The notes under the pieces were generated by a model. The model saw nothing but the letters and a program-made list of their open reading frames with translations. It made no database searches and was not told the origin of the DNA. The position numbers and the translations under genes are program-made. Shown in pieces: positions 8,611-15,272 of a DNA stretch of 36,415 nucleotides (its first letter is position 1; each line of letters begins with the position of its first letter). The stretch comes from Pelagirhabdus alkalitolerans (GTDB lineage: Bacteria; Bacillota; Bacilli; Bacillales; Amphibacillaceae). Where the stretch lies: positions 1 to 36,415 of the forward strand of contig NZ_FMYI01000014.1 in assembly GCF_900096905.1 (NCBI RefSeq), given 5' to 3'.

Positions 8611-9972
8611 TTATAGATAATGAATAAAGGTTGTCGCAATTGTAAAGTACACGATCAAACCTACAATATCATTAAAGGTTGTAATAAATGGACCTGATGC
8701 AATCGCAGGGTCTAATTTTGATTTGTTAATTAAAACAGGAACCACAGCACCGGTAATTGTTGAGATACTTAACGTAATAAAAAGTGAACTTGCAACGATT
8801 AACGCTAAAGAAAAGCTTCCATATACAATAGGAACTACGATTAATAAAACTATACCTGTAATTAATCCCAAAGTTAAACCTGTACCAAATTCACGCCGAA
8901 CTGCATGAAGCAGTCCCTTTTTCTCAAGTGAATCTGTCGCAATTGCACGAACAACAACAGCTAGTGATTGTGTCCCTGCATTACCCGCTGAGTCCATAAT
9001 CAACGGAATAAAAGCAGCTAGTACAACAACTTGCTCTAACGATTCCTCAAACTGGCCAATGACACCACCTGTAATGAAACCAAAGAAAATTAACATTACA
9101 ATCCATGGCGCTCTTTTTTTAGCGGCTTCAATTGAACTAATATTAACGTCCATACCACCTTTTGCAGCGATGAACTCGTCAAAGTCTTCACTTACTTCTT
9201 CATCCATGACATCAATCACGTCATCAACTGTAACAATACCTGTTAGTAATCCTTCTTTTGTTACAACAGGGACCGCTAAAAAGTCGTATCTCTTCATTAA
9301 CTTTGCAACATCTTCCTGGTCCATATCTGTTGTAACCGTCACAATATCTGTTCCCATGATGTTTCCAACTGTTTCAAACGCCGGTGCTATAATTAAATCA
9401 CGTAGTGAAAGAACACCGCTTAACTTGCCTTTTGGGTCTAATACATATAAATAGTAGATTGTTTCTGCGTCTGGGGCTGTAAACCGTAAGTTATCAATGA
9501 CATCACTCACTTTATCTGTTGTTTTAATCGTGACGAATTCCTTCGCCATGATCCCCCCAGCAGTCTCTATTGGGTAGCTTAACAATTCACGAACAATCAT
9601 TGAACGATCTTTATTCATAGAATTTAAAATCTTATTTGCATGAACGGTTTCAAGCTCAGCTAAAAAGTCTGCTACTTCATCTGTAGGGATTGTATTAAAA
9701 ATATGAGCAACGTACTTATCACTTAATTCTGATATTACTTGCTTTTGTTTTTCTAGTTCTAACCCTTCAAAAACAGAGGCAAATTCTTCACCACCGATCA
9801 TATTGTATAACTGATCTCTTAACTGTCTATTTAATTGAACAAAGATATCAACTTGGTTTTGTGGATGTAGATCCAAAAACAAATTTCTAAACTTATCTTT
9901 GTTCTGTTCTTTTAGAGCATGCAATACATCTGTTGCATAATCTGTTTGGTTTACTTCATCTAATTTAACCAT
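8611..9972 (-). CDS. mgtE: Magnesium transporter MgtE
   Basis: Mg2+-gated Mg2+ channel of the inner membrane. 453 residues from the ATG (a GTG one codon earlier is possible; GGAGG lies 8 bases before the ATG). An acidic N-domain of helical repeats occupies about residues 1-130, two CBS domains about 130-255, a plug helix, then five membrane helices from about residue 290 to the end. The pore motif PLIMDSAGNAGTQS and the Asp-rich SGPFITTFNDIVGL are visible. The M-box riboswitch upstream shows that Mg2+ represses it. A second structured element lies between that riboswitch and the gene. Confidence 0.97.
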   Translation of the reverse strand: MVKLDEVNQTDYATDVLHALKEQNKDKFRNLFLDLHPQNQVDIFVQLNRQLRDQLYNMIGGEEFASVFEGLELEKQKQVISELSDKYVAHIFNTIPTDEVADFLAELETVHANKILNSMNKDRSMIVRELLSYPIETAGGIMAKEFVTIKTTDKVSDVIDNLRFTAPDAETIYYLYVLDPKGKLSGVLSLRDLIIAPAFETVGNIMGTDIVTVTTDMDQEDVAKLMKRYDFLAVPVVTKEGLLTGIVTVDDVIDVMDEEVSEDFDEFIAAKGGMDVNISSIEAAKKRAPWIVMLIFFGFITGGVIGQFEESLEQVVVLAAFIPLIMDSAGNAGTQSLAVVVRAIATDSLEKKGLLHAVRREFGTGLTLGLITGIVLLIVVPIVYGSFSLALIVASSLFITLSISTITGAVVPVLINKSKLDPAIASGPFITTFNDIVGLIVYFTIATTFIHYL

Positions 9973-9991
9973 CACTACTCCTCCTTTTATG

Positions 9992-10086
9992 AAAGAGCCG
10001 CTGCACTCGGGATACGAATGGGCTCTTGAACTAATTTATTCCTAAAACTCGAATCTGGATCCGGGCAACTTCCCATGCCGTATCCC
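9992..10086 (-). other. Structured leader element with pseudoknot potential, upstream of mgtE
   Basis: Reading the minus strand, GGGATACG (10086-10079) can pair with CGTATCCC (10016-10009), while AAGAGCC (10026-10020) can pair with GGCTCTT (9998-9992). The order A-B-A'-B' allows an H-type pseudoknot. A local alternative, GGAT..GGC..GCC..ATCC near 10083-10059, would compete with the first helix. The last arm ends about 10 bases before the GGAGG of mgtE. I do not recognise a known riboswitch class in it. Confidence 0.5.
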
Positions 10087-10136
10087 CCCTTTTTATGATT
10101 AAAATCGAACATTTTAATACCCTTGATTTTGACATT

Positions 10137-10168
10137 AAAAAAACTCACCGCTCCAAATGCAGGTGAGT
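10137..10168 (-). terminator. Terminator of the M-box riboswitch
   Basis: Minus strand ACTCACC, 12-base loop, GGTGAGT, then seven T. It lies about 35 bases past the M-box aptamer and is the expected expression platform that stops transcription when Mg2+ is bound. Confidence 0.88.
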
Positions 10169-10202
10169 GTGTCTATTTAAGGGCATCTTAAATACAACAA
10201 CC

Positions 10203-10357
10203 GCCTCCATTCGTAGAGCTTTAGCACTGTGCGGCATAGGATAAACCAGCTACATTAAAAACTACCTTAAGTCGATAGTTTCTGTTGACCCATTGGCGTC
10301 TTTGGACGTTTTTGGGCAGCAGCATATCTCCTACACAGGAGCCTCACCTAACGAGGA
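10203..10357 (-). ncRNA. M-box (ykoK) magnesium riboswitch aptamer
   Basis: The minus strand carries the conserved M-box blocks in order: CGTTAGGTGAGGCTCCTGTG, AGGAGATATGCTGCTGCCC, AACGTCCAAAGACGCCAATG, GGGTCAACAGAAA, CGACTTAAGGT, TTTTTAATGTAGCTGG, CCTATGCC and CAGTGCTAAAGCTCTACG. Known members switch off mgtE or other Mg2+ transporter genes at high Mg2+. The downstream terminator and mgtE match this role. Confidence 0.95.
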
Positions 10358-10375
10358 ATCAATATGTTCAAACTC

Positions 10376-10405
10376 ATCATAAAACAGATGAAACCCGTCT
10401 GTCAA
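10376..10405 (-). promoter_or_regulatory. Sigma-A promoter of the M-box/mgtE unit
   Basis: Minus strand TTGACA, 18-base spacer, TATGAT, placed about 15-20 bases ahead of the first M-box helix. Confidence 0.75.
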
Positions 10406-10433
10406 CACGAATAGAATGAATCTAGCATATTTT

Positions 10434-10461
10434 TTAACACCGTGTTAAGATGAGCTATATA
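10434..10461 (+). promoter_or_regulatory. Promoter of the PAP2 gene with overlapping palindrome
   Basis: TTAACA, 16-base spacer, TATATA on the plus strand. The -35 lies within the perfect 15-base palindrome TTAACAC-C-GTGTTAA (10434-10448), which looks like a repressor operator. The regulator is not identified. Confidence 0.5.
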
Positions 10462-10484
10462 TTTTGTCTTGAGAGGATTAACGT

Positions 10485-11135
10485 ATGTCTAAATTTACAA
10501 TTATACTTACATTTCTATTATTCCTATACACGTCACTAGCTTCGACACTAACGGAAACCAATTTAATTGATAACTTGGGGAGTGCATTAACTGATTTAAG
10601 TCAGGAAATCACAATTGTTTCTGGGATCCAACGTTTATCTTGGCTAGGATCAGTTGAATTTATTTTTACTGCTTCAGCTTTTATCATACTTTATTTAATG
10701 TATAAGCGATATAAAGCGTGGGCTTTCTTTTTCTTTGTTATTTCAGTTGGTGGTATCATACTGAATTACTTATTAAAAGTGATCTTCCAACGCCAACGAC
10801 CGGGTACTGAGAGGCTGATTTCATTTTTTAATATTGAATTTGAATTAGCATCCTACAGTTTCCCAAGTGGTCATACAATGCGAATCACGATTCTCTGCCT
10901 ATTCTTGATTTATGTAATCAAACACTTCCAAGTCCAGGCCTTTTCTAAAGGCGTATTAATGAGTCTAGCAACGGTTCCAATAGTTATTGTTGGCTTAAGT
11001 CGTCTATACTTAGATGCCCATTATTTAACGGATGTGATCGCTGCTATTTCCATTTCCATTGTCTGGTTTGGTGTTTTAGAAAAGATGAATATTTATTCAC
11101 GCATCAAAAACATGAGAATGTCTAGATCACAATAA
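10485..11135 (+). CDS. PAP2-family membrane phosphatase
   Basis: Integral membrane lipid phosphatase of the PAP2 superfamily, 216 residues with about six hydrophobic helices. The three active-site motifs are present: KVIFQRQRP near residue 100, YSFPSGHT near 128, and SRLYLDAHYLTDV near 175, giving the Lys/Arg, His and Arg/His catalytic set. Such enzymes act on phosphatidylglycerophosphate, diacylglycerol pyrophosphate or undecaprenyl pyrophosphate; the sequence alone does not choose between them. GAGAGGA precedes the ATG. It is a single-gene unit, divergent from mgtE, ending at a strong terminator, and may be regulated through the palindrome at its promoter. Confidence 0.88.
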   Translation: MSKFTIILTFLLFLYTSLASTLTETNLIDNLGSALTDLSQEITIVSGIQRLSWLGSVEFIFTASAFIILYLMYKRYKAWAFFFFVISVGGIILNYLLKVIFQRQRPGTERLISFFNIEFELASYSFPSGHTMRITILCLFLIYVIKHFQVQAFSKGVLMSLATVPIVIVGLSRLYLDAHYLTDVIAAISISIVWFGVLEKMNIYSRIKNMRMSRSQ

Positions 11136-11178
11136 AAAACAAGTCACTTCAATAAAACATTGAAGTGACTTGTTTTTT
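11136..11178. terminator. Bidirectional terminator between PAP2 gene and tRNA-Arg
   Basis: AAAACAAGTCACTTCAAT, 5-base loop, ATTGAAGTGACTTGTTTT, with A-runs on the left and T-runs on the right. It can stop the PAP2 transcript (plus) and the tRNA transcript (minus). Confidence 0.9.
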
Positions 11179-11253
<75 letters not shown>

Positions 11254-11276
11254 ATATTCGTTAACAGACAAAATTT

Positions 11277-11305
11277 ATTATAAATGATGTTTGGTTTATT
11301 TTCAA
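11277..11305 (-). promoter_or_regulatory. Sigma-A promoter of tRNA-Arg
   Basis: Minus strand TTGAAA, exactly 17 bases, TATAAT. The predicted start is some 15 bases ahead of the tRNA 5' end. Confidence 0.85.
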
Positions 11306-11421
11306 TTACTAATTCATTTTCATAACATAACATTAAATGTGTCTGTTATAATGAAGTAAGAGGTTTAACAGATTGTAAGAGCGGGGAAGATGTAATCATC
11401 GACTCATTCTCTTTCGTTTCA

Positions 11422-11451
11422 TTTGACCTTCATTGACCATTTCGTTACTAT
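11422..11451 (+). promoter_or_regulatory. clpP promoter overlapped by a CtsR box
   Basis: TTTGACC-TTC-ATTGACC is a CtsR direct-repeat operator with one mismatch. Its first TTGACC also serves as a -35, 17 bases before TACTAT, so CtsR would occlude RNA polymerase. The leader to the ATG is about 43 bases. Confidence 0.8.
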
Positions 11452-11500
11452 AAGTGATGAGCTAATATTTAATTCGCTGATTATAAGGAGGATGTTAAGT

Positions 11501-12082
11501 ATGAATTTAATTCCTACAGTTATTGAACAAACCAATCGCGGGGAACGTGCTTATGATATTTATTCACGTTTACTCAAAGATCGAATCATTATGTTAGGTA
11601 GCGGTATTGACGATAATGTAGCTAATAGTATTGTATCTCAACTGCTATTCTTAGAAGCAGAGAGTCCAGATAAAGATATTTCAATCTATATCAATTCACC
11701 AGGTGGCTCAATCACAGCTGGTATGGCGATCTACGATACCATGCAATTTATCAAACCAGATGTATCGACGATTTGTGTCGGTATGGCCGCATCAATGGGA
11801 GCATTCCTTTTAGCTGCTGGTGCTGAAGGTAAACGTTACGCCTTACCAAATAGTGAAGTGATGATTCACCAACCACTAGGTGGTACACAAGGTCAAGCAT
11901 CAGATATCCAAATCCATGCAAAACGCATTATGCAAATGCGCGAAAAACTCAACACGATCTTGGCTGAACGTACAGGTCAACCAATCGAAGTGATTGAACG
12001 CGATACTGACCGTGATAACTTCATGTCAGCAACTGCTGCAAAAGAATATGGTCTAATCGATCGCGTGATGGAAAAAAAATAA
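11501..12082 (+). CDS. clpP: ATP-dependent Clp protease proteolytic subunit
   Basis: Serine peptidase forming the double heptamer that works with ClpC/ClpX/ClpE unfoldases. 193 residues from MNLIPTVIEQ; the start is fixed by AAGGAGG and by the family N-terminus, so an in-frame extension back to 11423 is rejected. Ser98 (GMAASMGA), His123 (MIHQPLGG) and Asp172 form the triad. It is monocistronic with a CtsR-controlled promoter and a shared downstream terminator, as expected for a class III heat-shock gene. Confidence 0.98.
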   Translation: MNLIPTVIEQTNRGERAYDIYSRLLKDRIIMLGSGIDDNVANSIVSQLLFLEAESPDKDISIYINSPGGSITAGMAIYDTMQFIKPDVSTICVGMAASMGAFLLAAGAEGKRYALPNSEVMIHQPLGGTQGQASDIQIHAKRIMQMREKLNTILAERTGQPIEVIERDTDRDNFMSATAAKEYGLIDRVMEKK

Positions 12083-12098
12083 TTTTTAAGAATGACTC

Positions 12099-12137
12099 AA
12101 AAAAATCCACTATCTCAACTGAGATAGTGGATTTTTT
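12099..12137. terminator. Bidirectional terminator between clpP and yheA
   Basis: AAAAAATCCACTATCTC, 4-base loop, GAGATAGTGGATTTTTT. It serves both convergent genes. Confidence 0.92.
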
Positions 12138-12141
12138 CATA

Positions 12142-12492
12142 TTAACCTTCTTGTGAACCGTAAAGTTCTTCTAATGGCTTAGTAATCGTGCGGCTAATTT
12201 CATTAATAAGATCGTTAACACGTTGTTCTTCTTCCATAAGTTTAGAAATTTGCTCATGTTGTTGAACAGTTTCAACCACTTTTCGTGCTTTTTCTACTTC
12301 TTCTTCAGTGATTTCTTCACCTTGCATTTGTTTTTGTTGAAGTTCTAGTTGAGTATTACGGAAATCATCAAACATTTTCTTTGCGATTTCATCATTCATT
12401 ACCGTATCATACGCGTCTTTTAACCCGTTGAATTCTTCACTGTTACGAATTGCTTGCTCTAGTGCCTGCGCACTTTCTTGAATTGCTGACAT
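12142..12492 (-). CDS. yheA: YheA/YmcA-family helical protein (UPF0342)
   Basis: A 116-residue, all-helical cytosolic protein. The segments QQKQMQGEEITEEEV, VETVQQHEQISKLMEEEQR and the end KPLEELYGSQEG match B. subtilis YheA nearly word for word as I recall it. The family is related to YlbF/YmcA, which act with RNase Y in RNA maturation, but YheA itself has no settled function. Heptad-rich helices suggest self-association. TTAGGAGGATTTAA precedes the ATG. It is a single gene convergent with clpP. Confidence 0.9.
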   Translation of the reverse strand: MSAIQESAQALEQAIRNSEEFNGLKDAYDTVMNDEIAKKMFDDFRNTQLELQQKQMQGEEITEEEVEKARKVVETVQQHEQISKLMEEEQRVNDLINEISRTITKPLEELYGSQEG

Positions 12493-12614
12493 AAAATTAA
12501 ATCCTCCTAAATTATAATGGCCAAAATCTGACCGGTAAGTTTACTCATCAACTATAACAAACTTCATAGCGTTCGCCAAATCAAAACAGCTATTTTATTA
12601 AATTTTCTTTCCTT

Positions 12615-12644
12615 TTCTTCATTCGTATTTGTTTTTGTTATAAT
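12615..12644 (+). promoter_or_regulatory. Promoter of the PucR-type regulator gene
   Basis: TTCTTC, 18-base spacer and a consensus TATAAT. The -35 is weak, which may mean activation or low expression. Confidence 0.55.
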
Positions 12645-12680
12645 AGGAGCAACCGAAAGTAAAGCGAGGATAAATTAATC

Positions 12681-13574
12681 ATGTTAAAAGAACTTAAAAA
12701 AATCTACCCGAGTTTAATTAAAAGTGACGAAACAGATCCAGACCCTCATACAAACTATAAATGGTTCCATACAACGTCACATGAAATTGTTGGGATCGAT
12801 GAACAAGATTTAAAAGACAACGATCTCGATCTTCTTTCATTATTACTAACACCTTATCAGGACGCTCATCCCCCGATCACTAAAAAAGAAAAAGAATGGT
12901 TTAAATTATTATTTAGTCAAGACAGCCCTAATAATCTTAATAATGAACATTACCAATTCATTTTCTTTTCTTTATCGGAGGCTATAGAAGATCCAACTGA
13001 TTTTAGAGAAGCAATTAAAGGCATGTACTTACAAACACCACCAATCATTTTTACTGACCAGCAATCTGGAATTATTATTCAAGAAGGCGTGTTAGATGAT
13101 GAAGAGGCTATTTCATTTTATGAAATGGTTGAGGTGTTTACGAGTGACTTTTTCATTGATGTTAAATTTTTCATCGGACCGACTTTTAATGATTTAAATA
13201 AAGCACAGCGCTATTATTATTGGATGCGCGACAACTTCAACAAATTACAAAACATGAGTACAAAGCCTGTTATTACGTATGTTTCTGCTGTCCCTTATTT
13301 ATTGACGCATTTACACGATTCATCAGATCGTCAATTTTTAGTTGAAGCCATTTTAAAAGACACACTTGAAGACGAAGAATTACTACGAACGATTCAATTA
13401 TTCATTGAATCCAATTCGAATATTAGTCTAACGGCAAAAGAGATGTTTATGCACCGGAATAGCTTACAATACAGAATTGATAAATTTATTGAACGCACAG
13501 AAATCGATGTTAAACAATTCGAAGGTGCTCTATCTGTTTATCTTATTCTTATAATGAAACACCAGCTTGATTAG
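12681..13574 (+). CDS. PucR/CdaR-type transcriptional regulator
   Basis: 297 residues. The C-terminal 60 residues carry the PucR-type helix-turn-helix (HTH_30), seen as SNSNISLTAKEMFMHRNSLQYRIDKFIERTE; the N-terminal 220 residues are acidic and lack a recognised ligand domain. A weak ribosome binding site (GCGAGGAT) precedes the ATG. It lies upstream of msmX on the same strand, separated by a repeat-rich gap. Regulators of this family often control the next gene or sugar, purine or acid catabolism; control of msmX through the dyad at 13983-14013 is my inference. Confidence 0.8.
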   Translation: MLKELKKIYPSLIKSDETDPDPHTNYKWFHTTSHEIVGIDEQDLKDNDLDLLSLLLTPYQDAHPPITKKEKEWFKLLFSQDSPNNLNNEHYQFIFFSLSEAIEDPTDFREAIKGMYLQTPPIIFTDQQSGIIIQEGVLDDEEAISFYEMVEVFTSDFFIDVKFFIGPTFNDLNKAQRYYYWMRDNFNKLQNMSTKPVITYVSAVPYLLTHLHDSSDRQFLVEAILKDTLEDEELLRTIQLFIESNSNISLTAKEMFMHRNSLQYRIDKFIERTEIDVKQFEGALSVYLILIMKHQLD

Positions 13575-13602
13575 ATAGTCTATGGCACAAACATAAAAAA
13601 TA

Positions 13603-13690
13603 GGCTCTAAAATATATGTTGAGGTAAGATACAATCGGGCACTTTGCTTTTATAAAAATCGCGTGGTGATTGACGACTCGCTTGCCACGG
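13603..13690. repeat. Diverged copy of the 92-bp terminal repeat
   Basis: Shares GGCTCTAAAATATATGTTG, GATACAAT, TTGCTTTTATAA and CTCGCTTGCC with the copy at 36321-36412 in the same orientation, with substitutions and small indels elsewhere. It begins some 30 bases after the regulator gene. The 13575-14097 gap holds this, a second repeat, a cre site, a dyad and the msmX promoter, and no gene. Confidence 0.8.
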
Positions 13691-13792
13691 GATCGACTTC
13701 AGCTAACTTAGGAAAAAAATAAATAAACCAATGGTATATCCAAAAAAGTATTTTTCTATTTTTTGTCTGGCTATTTATTACATAGCTCATAG

Positions 13793-13889
13793 CAACCTGA
13801 AATGAACGAAACTCCTGCGGGAAAGCATGAAACCGAAGATCCAATTTAGCTGAGGCCATGCCCGCGGAAAGTGAGTTTATTTCAGGTGA
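13793..13889. repeat. Hairpin-type dispersed repeat, short form
   Basis: Imperfect inverted repeat with arms CAACCTGAAATGAACGAAAC.. and ..GTGAGTTTATTTCAGGTG, and inner arms CTCCTGCGGGAAAGCATG and CATGCCCGCGGAAAG. It shares ACTCCTGCGG, CCGAAGATCCA and TTAGCTGAGGCCATGCCCGC with the element at 21010-21133 in opposite orientation, but lacks that copy's central hairpin. No open reading frame of note is inside it. Confidence 0.8.
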
Positions 13890-13962
13890 TGATTAGATTC
13901 ACTTTGTTTCTATGGAGGATTATTTATTTTTTAATCATTCGTTTTTTCTTTTCTCCCCCTTT

Positions 13963-13980
13963 TTGTAAGCGCTTTTGTTA
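13963..13980 (+). promoter_or_regulatory. Candidate cre (CcpA) site upstream of msmX
   Basis: TTGTAAGCGCTTTTGTTA fits the catabolite-responsive element pattern (TGWAARCGYTWNCA) with one mismatch. It lies about 40 bases upstream of the -35; catabolite repression or activation of msmX would be reasonable. Confidence 0.65.
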
Positions 13981-13982
13981 AC

Positions 13983-14013
13983 GTGCACAAAAAGCTGACG
14001 TACTTTTGTGCAC
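13983..14013. promoter_or_regulatory. Perfect dyad upstream of msmX, candidate operator
   Basis: GTGCACAAAA, 11 bases, TTTTGTGCAC: ten matching bases on each side. It ends 2 bases before the candidate -35. No T-run follows, so it is not a terminator. The neighbouring PucR-type regulator is the natural candidate to bind it. Confidence 0.6.
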
Positions 14014-14015
14014 TA

Positions 14016-14043
14016 TTGCCATTTACCCAATTTAAAATATTAT
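14016..14043 (+). promoter_or_regulatory. Promoter of msmX
   Basis: TTGCCA, 16-base spacer, TATTAT; TATAGT at 14045-14050 is an alternative -10. The dyad and cre site lie directly upstream. Confidence 0.5.
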
Positions 14044-14097
14044 GTATAGTAAGGACATGAAATAAAACGCTTACACATTTCAAGGAGGATTTTAATT

Positions 14098-15201
14098 ATG
14101 GCTGAGTTAACATTAAAAGGAATTGACAAGGTATATGAAAAAGATGGCGTAAAAGCGGTTGATGACTTCAACCTTGAAATCGGAGATAAAGAATTTGTTG
14201 TATTTGTTGGGCCATCTGGTTGCGGTAAATCAACAACACTACGTATGATTGCGGGTCTTGAAGAGATCACTGCTGGTGAATTTTATATTGATGATAAAAT
14301 GATGAACGACGTTGCACCTAAAGACCGTGATATCGCGATGGTATTCCAGAACTACGCACTTTATCCACACATGAACGTTTATGACAACATGGCATTTGGT
14401 TTAAAACTACGTAAGTTCAAAAAAGACGAAATTGAAAAGCGTGTTCAAAACGCTGCGAAAATTCTTGGTCTTGAAGCATACTTAGATCGTAAACCAAAAG
14501 CATTATCAGGTGGTCAGCGTCAGCGTGTTGCGCTAGGTCGTGCGATTGTACGTGATGCTAAAGTATTCTTAATGGATGAGCCATTATCAAACTTAGATGC
14601 AAAATTACGTGTTCAGATGCGTGCTGAAATTCAAAAACTTCACCAACGCCTACAAACAACAACAATTTACGTTACACACGACCAAACAGAAGCGATGACA
14701 ATGGCTACACGTTTAGTCGTTCTAAAAGATGGTGTTATTCAACAAGTTGGTGCACCTAAAGAAGTATATGACAAGCCTAACAACATATTCGTTGGTGGTT
14801 TCATTGGATCACCTGCAATGAACTTCTTTAGCGGTAAGTTAACTGAAGATGGGTTCCAATTAGATGACAACGGTACAATTGATGTACCTGAAGGTAAAAT
14901 GAAAGTACTTCGTGAGCAAAACTACATCGGTAAAGAAGTTGTACTCGGTGTACGTCCTGAAGATATTCACGATGAGCCAGTATTCGTTGATGCAAACCCT
15001 GGTTCTACCATTGACGCGCAAATTGAAGTTGCTGAGCTTATGGGTTCTGAATCGTACCTATATTCTCGTTTAGCGGACCAAGAATTCATCGCACGTGTTG
15101 ATTCACGTACAGATGTAAGTGGTGGCGAAACACTAAGATTAGCATTCGATATGAACAAGTGTCACTTCTTCGATGTTGATTCAGAGCAACGTATTAAATA
15201 A
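14098..15201 (+). CDS. msmX: Sugar ABC importer ATP-binding protein (MsmX/UgpC type)
   Basis: Cytosolic ATPase that energises carbohydrate ABC importers; in Bacillus one MsmX serves several. 367 residues. Walker A GPSGCGKST at 38-46, Q-loop VFQNYALYPH, signature LSGGQRQR at 136-143, Walker B VFLMDEP at 156-162 and H-loop VTHDQTEA are all intact, and a TOBE-type C-terminal domain follows from about residue 240. CAAGGAGGATTTTAATT precedes the ATG. No permease or binding protein is adjacent, which fits a shared ATPase. Nearby cre and dyad sites suggest catabolite and specific control. Confidence 0.95.
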   Translation: MAELTLKGIDKVYEKDGVKAVDDFNLEIGDKEFVVFVGPSGCGKSTTLRMIAGLEEITAGEFYIDDKMMNDVAPKDRDIAMVFQNYALYPHMNVYDNMAFGLKLRKFKKDEIEKRVQNAAKILGLEAYLDRKPKALSGGQRQRVALGRAIVRDAKVFLMDEPLSNLDAKLRVQMRAEIQKLHQRLQTTTIYVTHDQTEAMTMATRLVVLKDGVIQQVGAPKEVYDKPNNIFVGGFIGSPAMNFFSGKLTEDGFQLDDNGTIDVPEGKMKVLREQNYIGKEVVLGVRPEDIHDEPVFVDANPGSTIDAQIEVAELMGSESYLYSRLADQEFIARVDSRTDVSGGETLRLAFDMNKCHFFDVDSEQRIK

Positions 15202-15223
15202 GGTATACCCCCCTTTATATATA

Positions 15224-15259
15224 CAGAAAAAGACACCCAATGATGGGTGTCTTTTTCTG
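15224..15259. terminator. Bidirectional terminator between msmX and fumC
   Basis: CAGAAAAAGACACCCA, 4-base loop, TGGGTGTCTTTTTCTG, a 16-bp perfect stem with A- and T-runs, shared by the two convergent genes. Confidence 0.93.
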
Positions 15260-15272
15260 TCATTCTTTTGAG

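Noticed and set aside
11423..11500. N-terminal extension of ClpP
   Set aside because: It would cover the CtsR box, promoter and the AAGGAGG site; the family start MNLIPTV is at 11501.
13650..13859. 69-residue minus-strand frame in the repeat cluster
   Set aside because: It lies wholly across the two dispersed repeats, has no ribosome binding site and arises from the repeat sequence itself.
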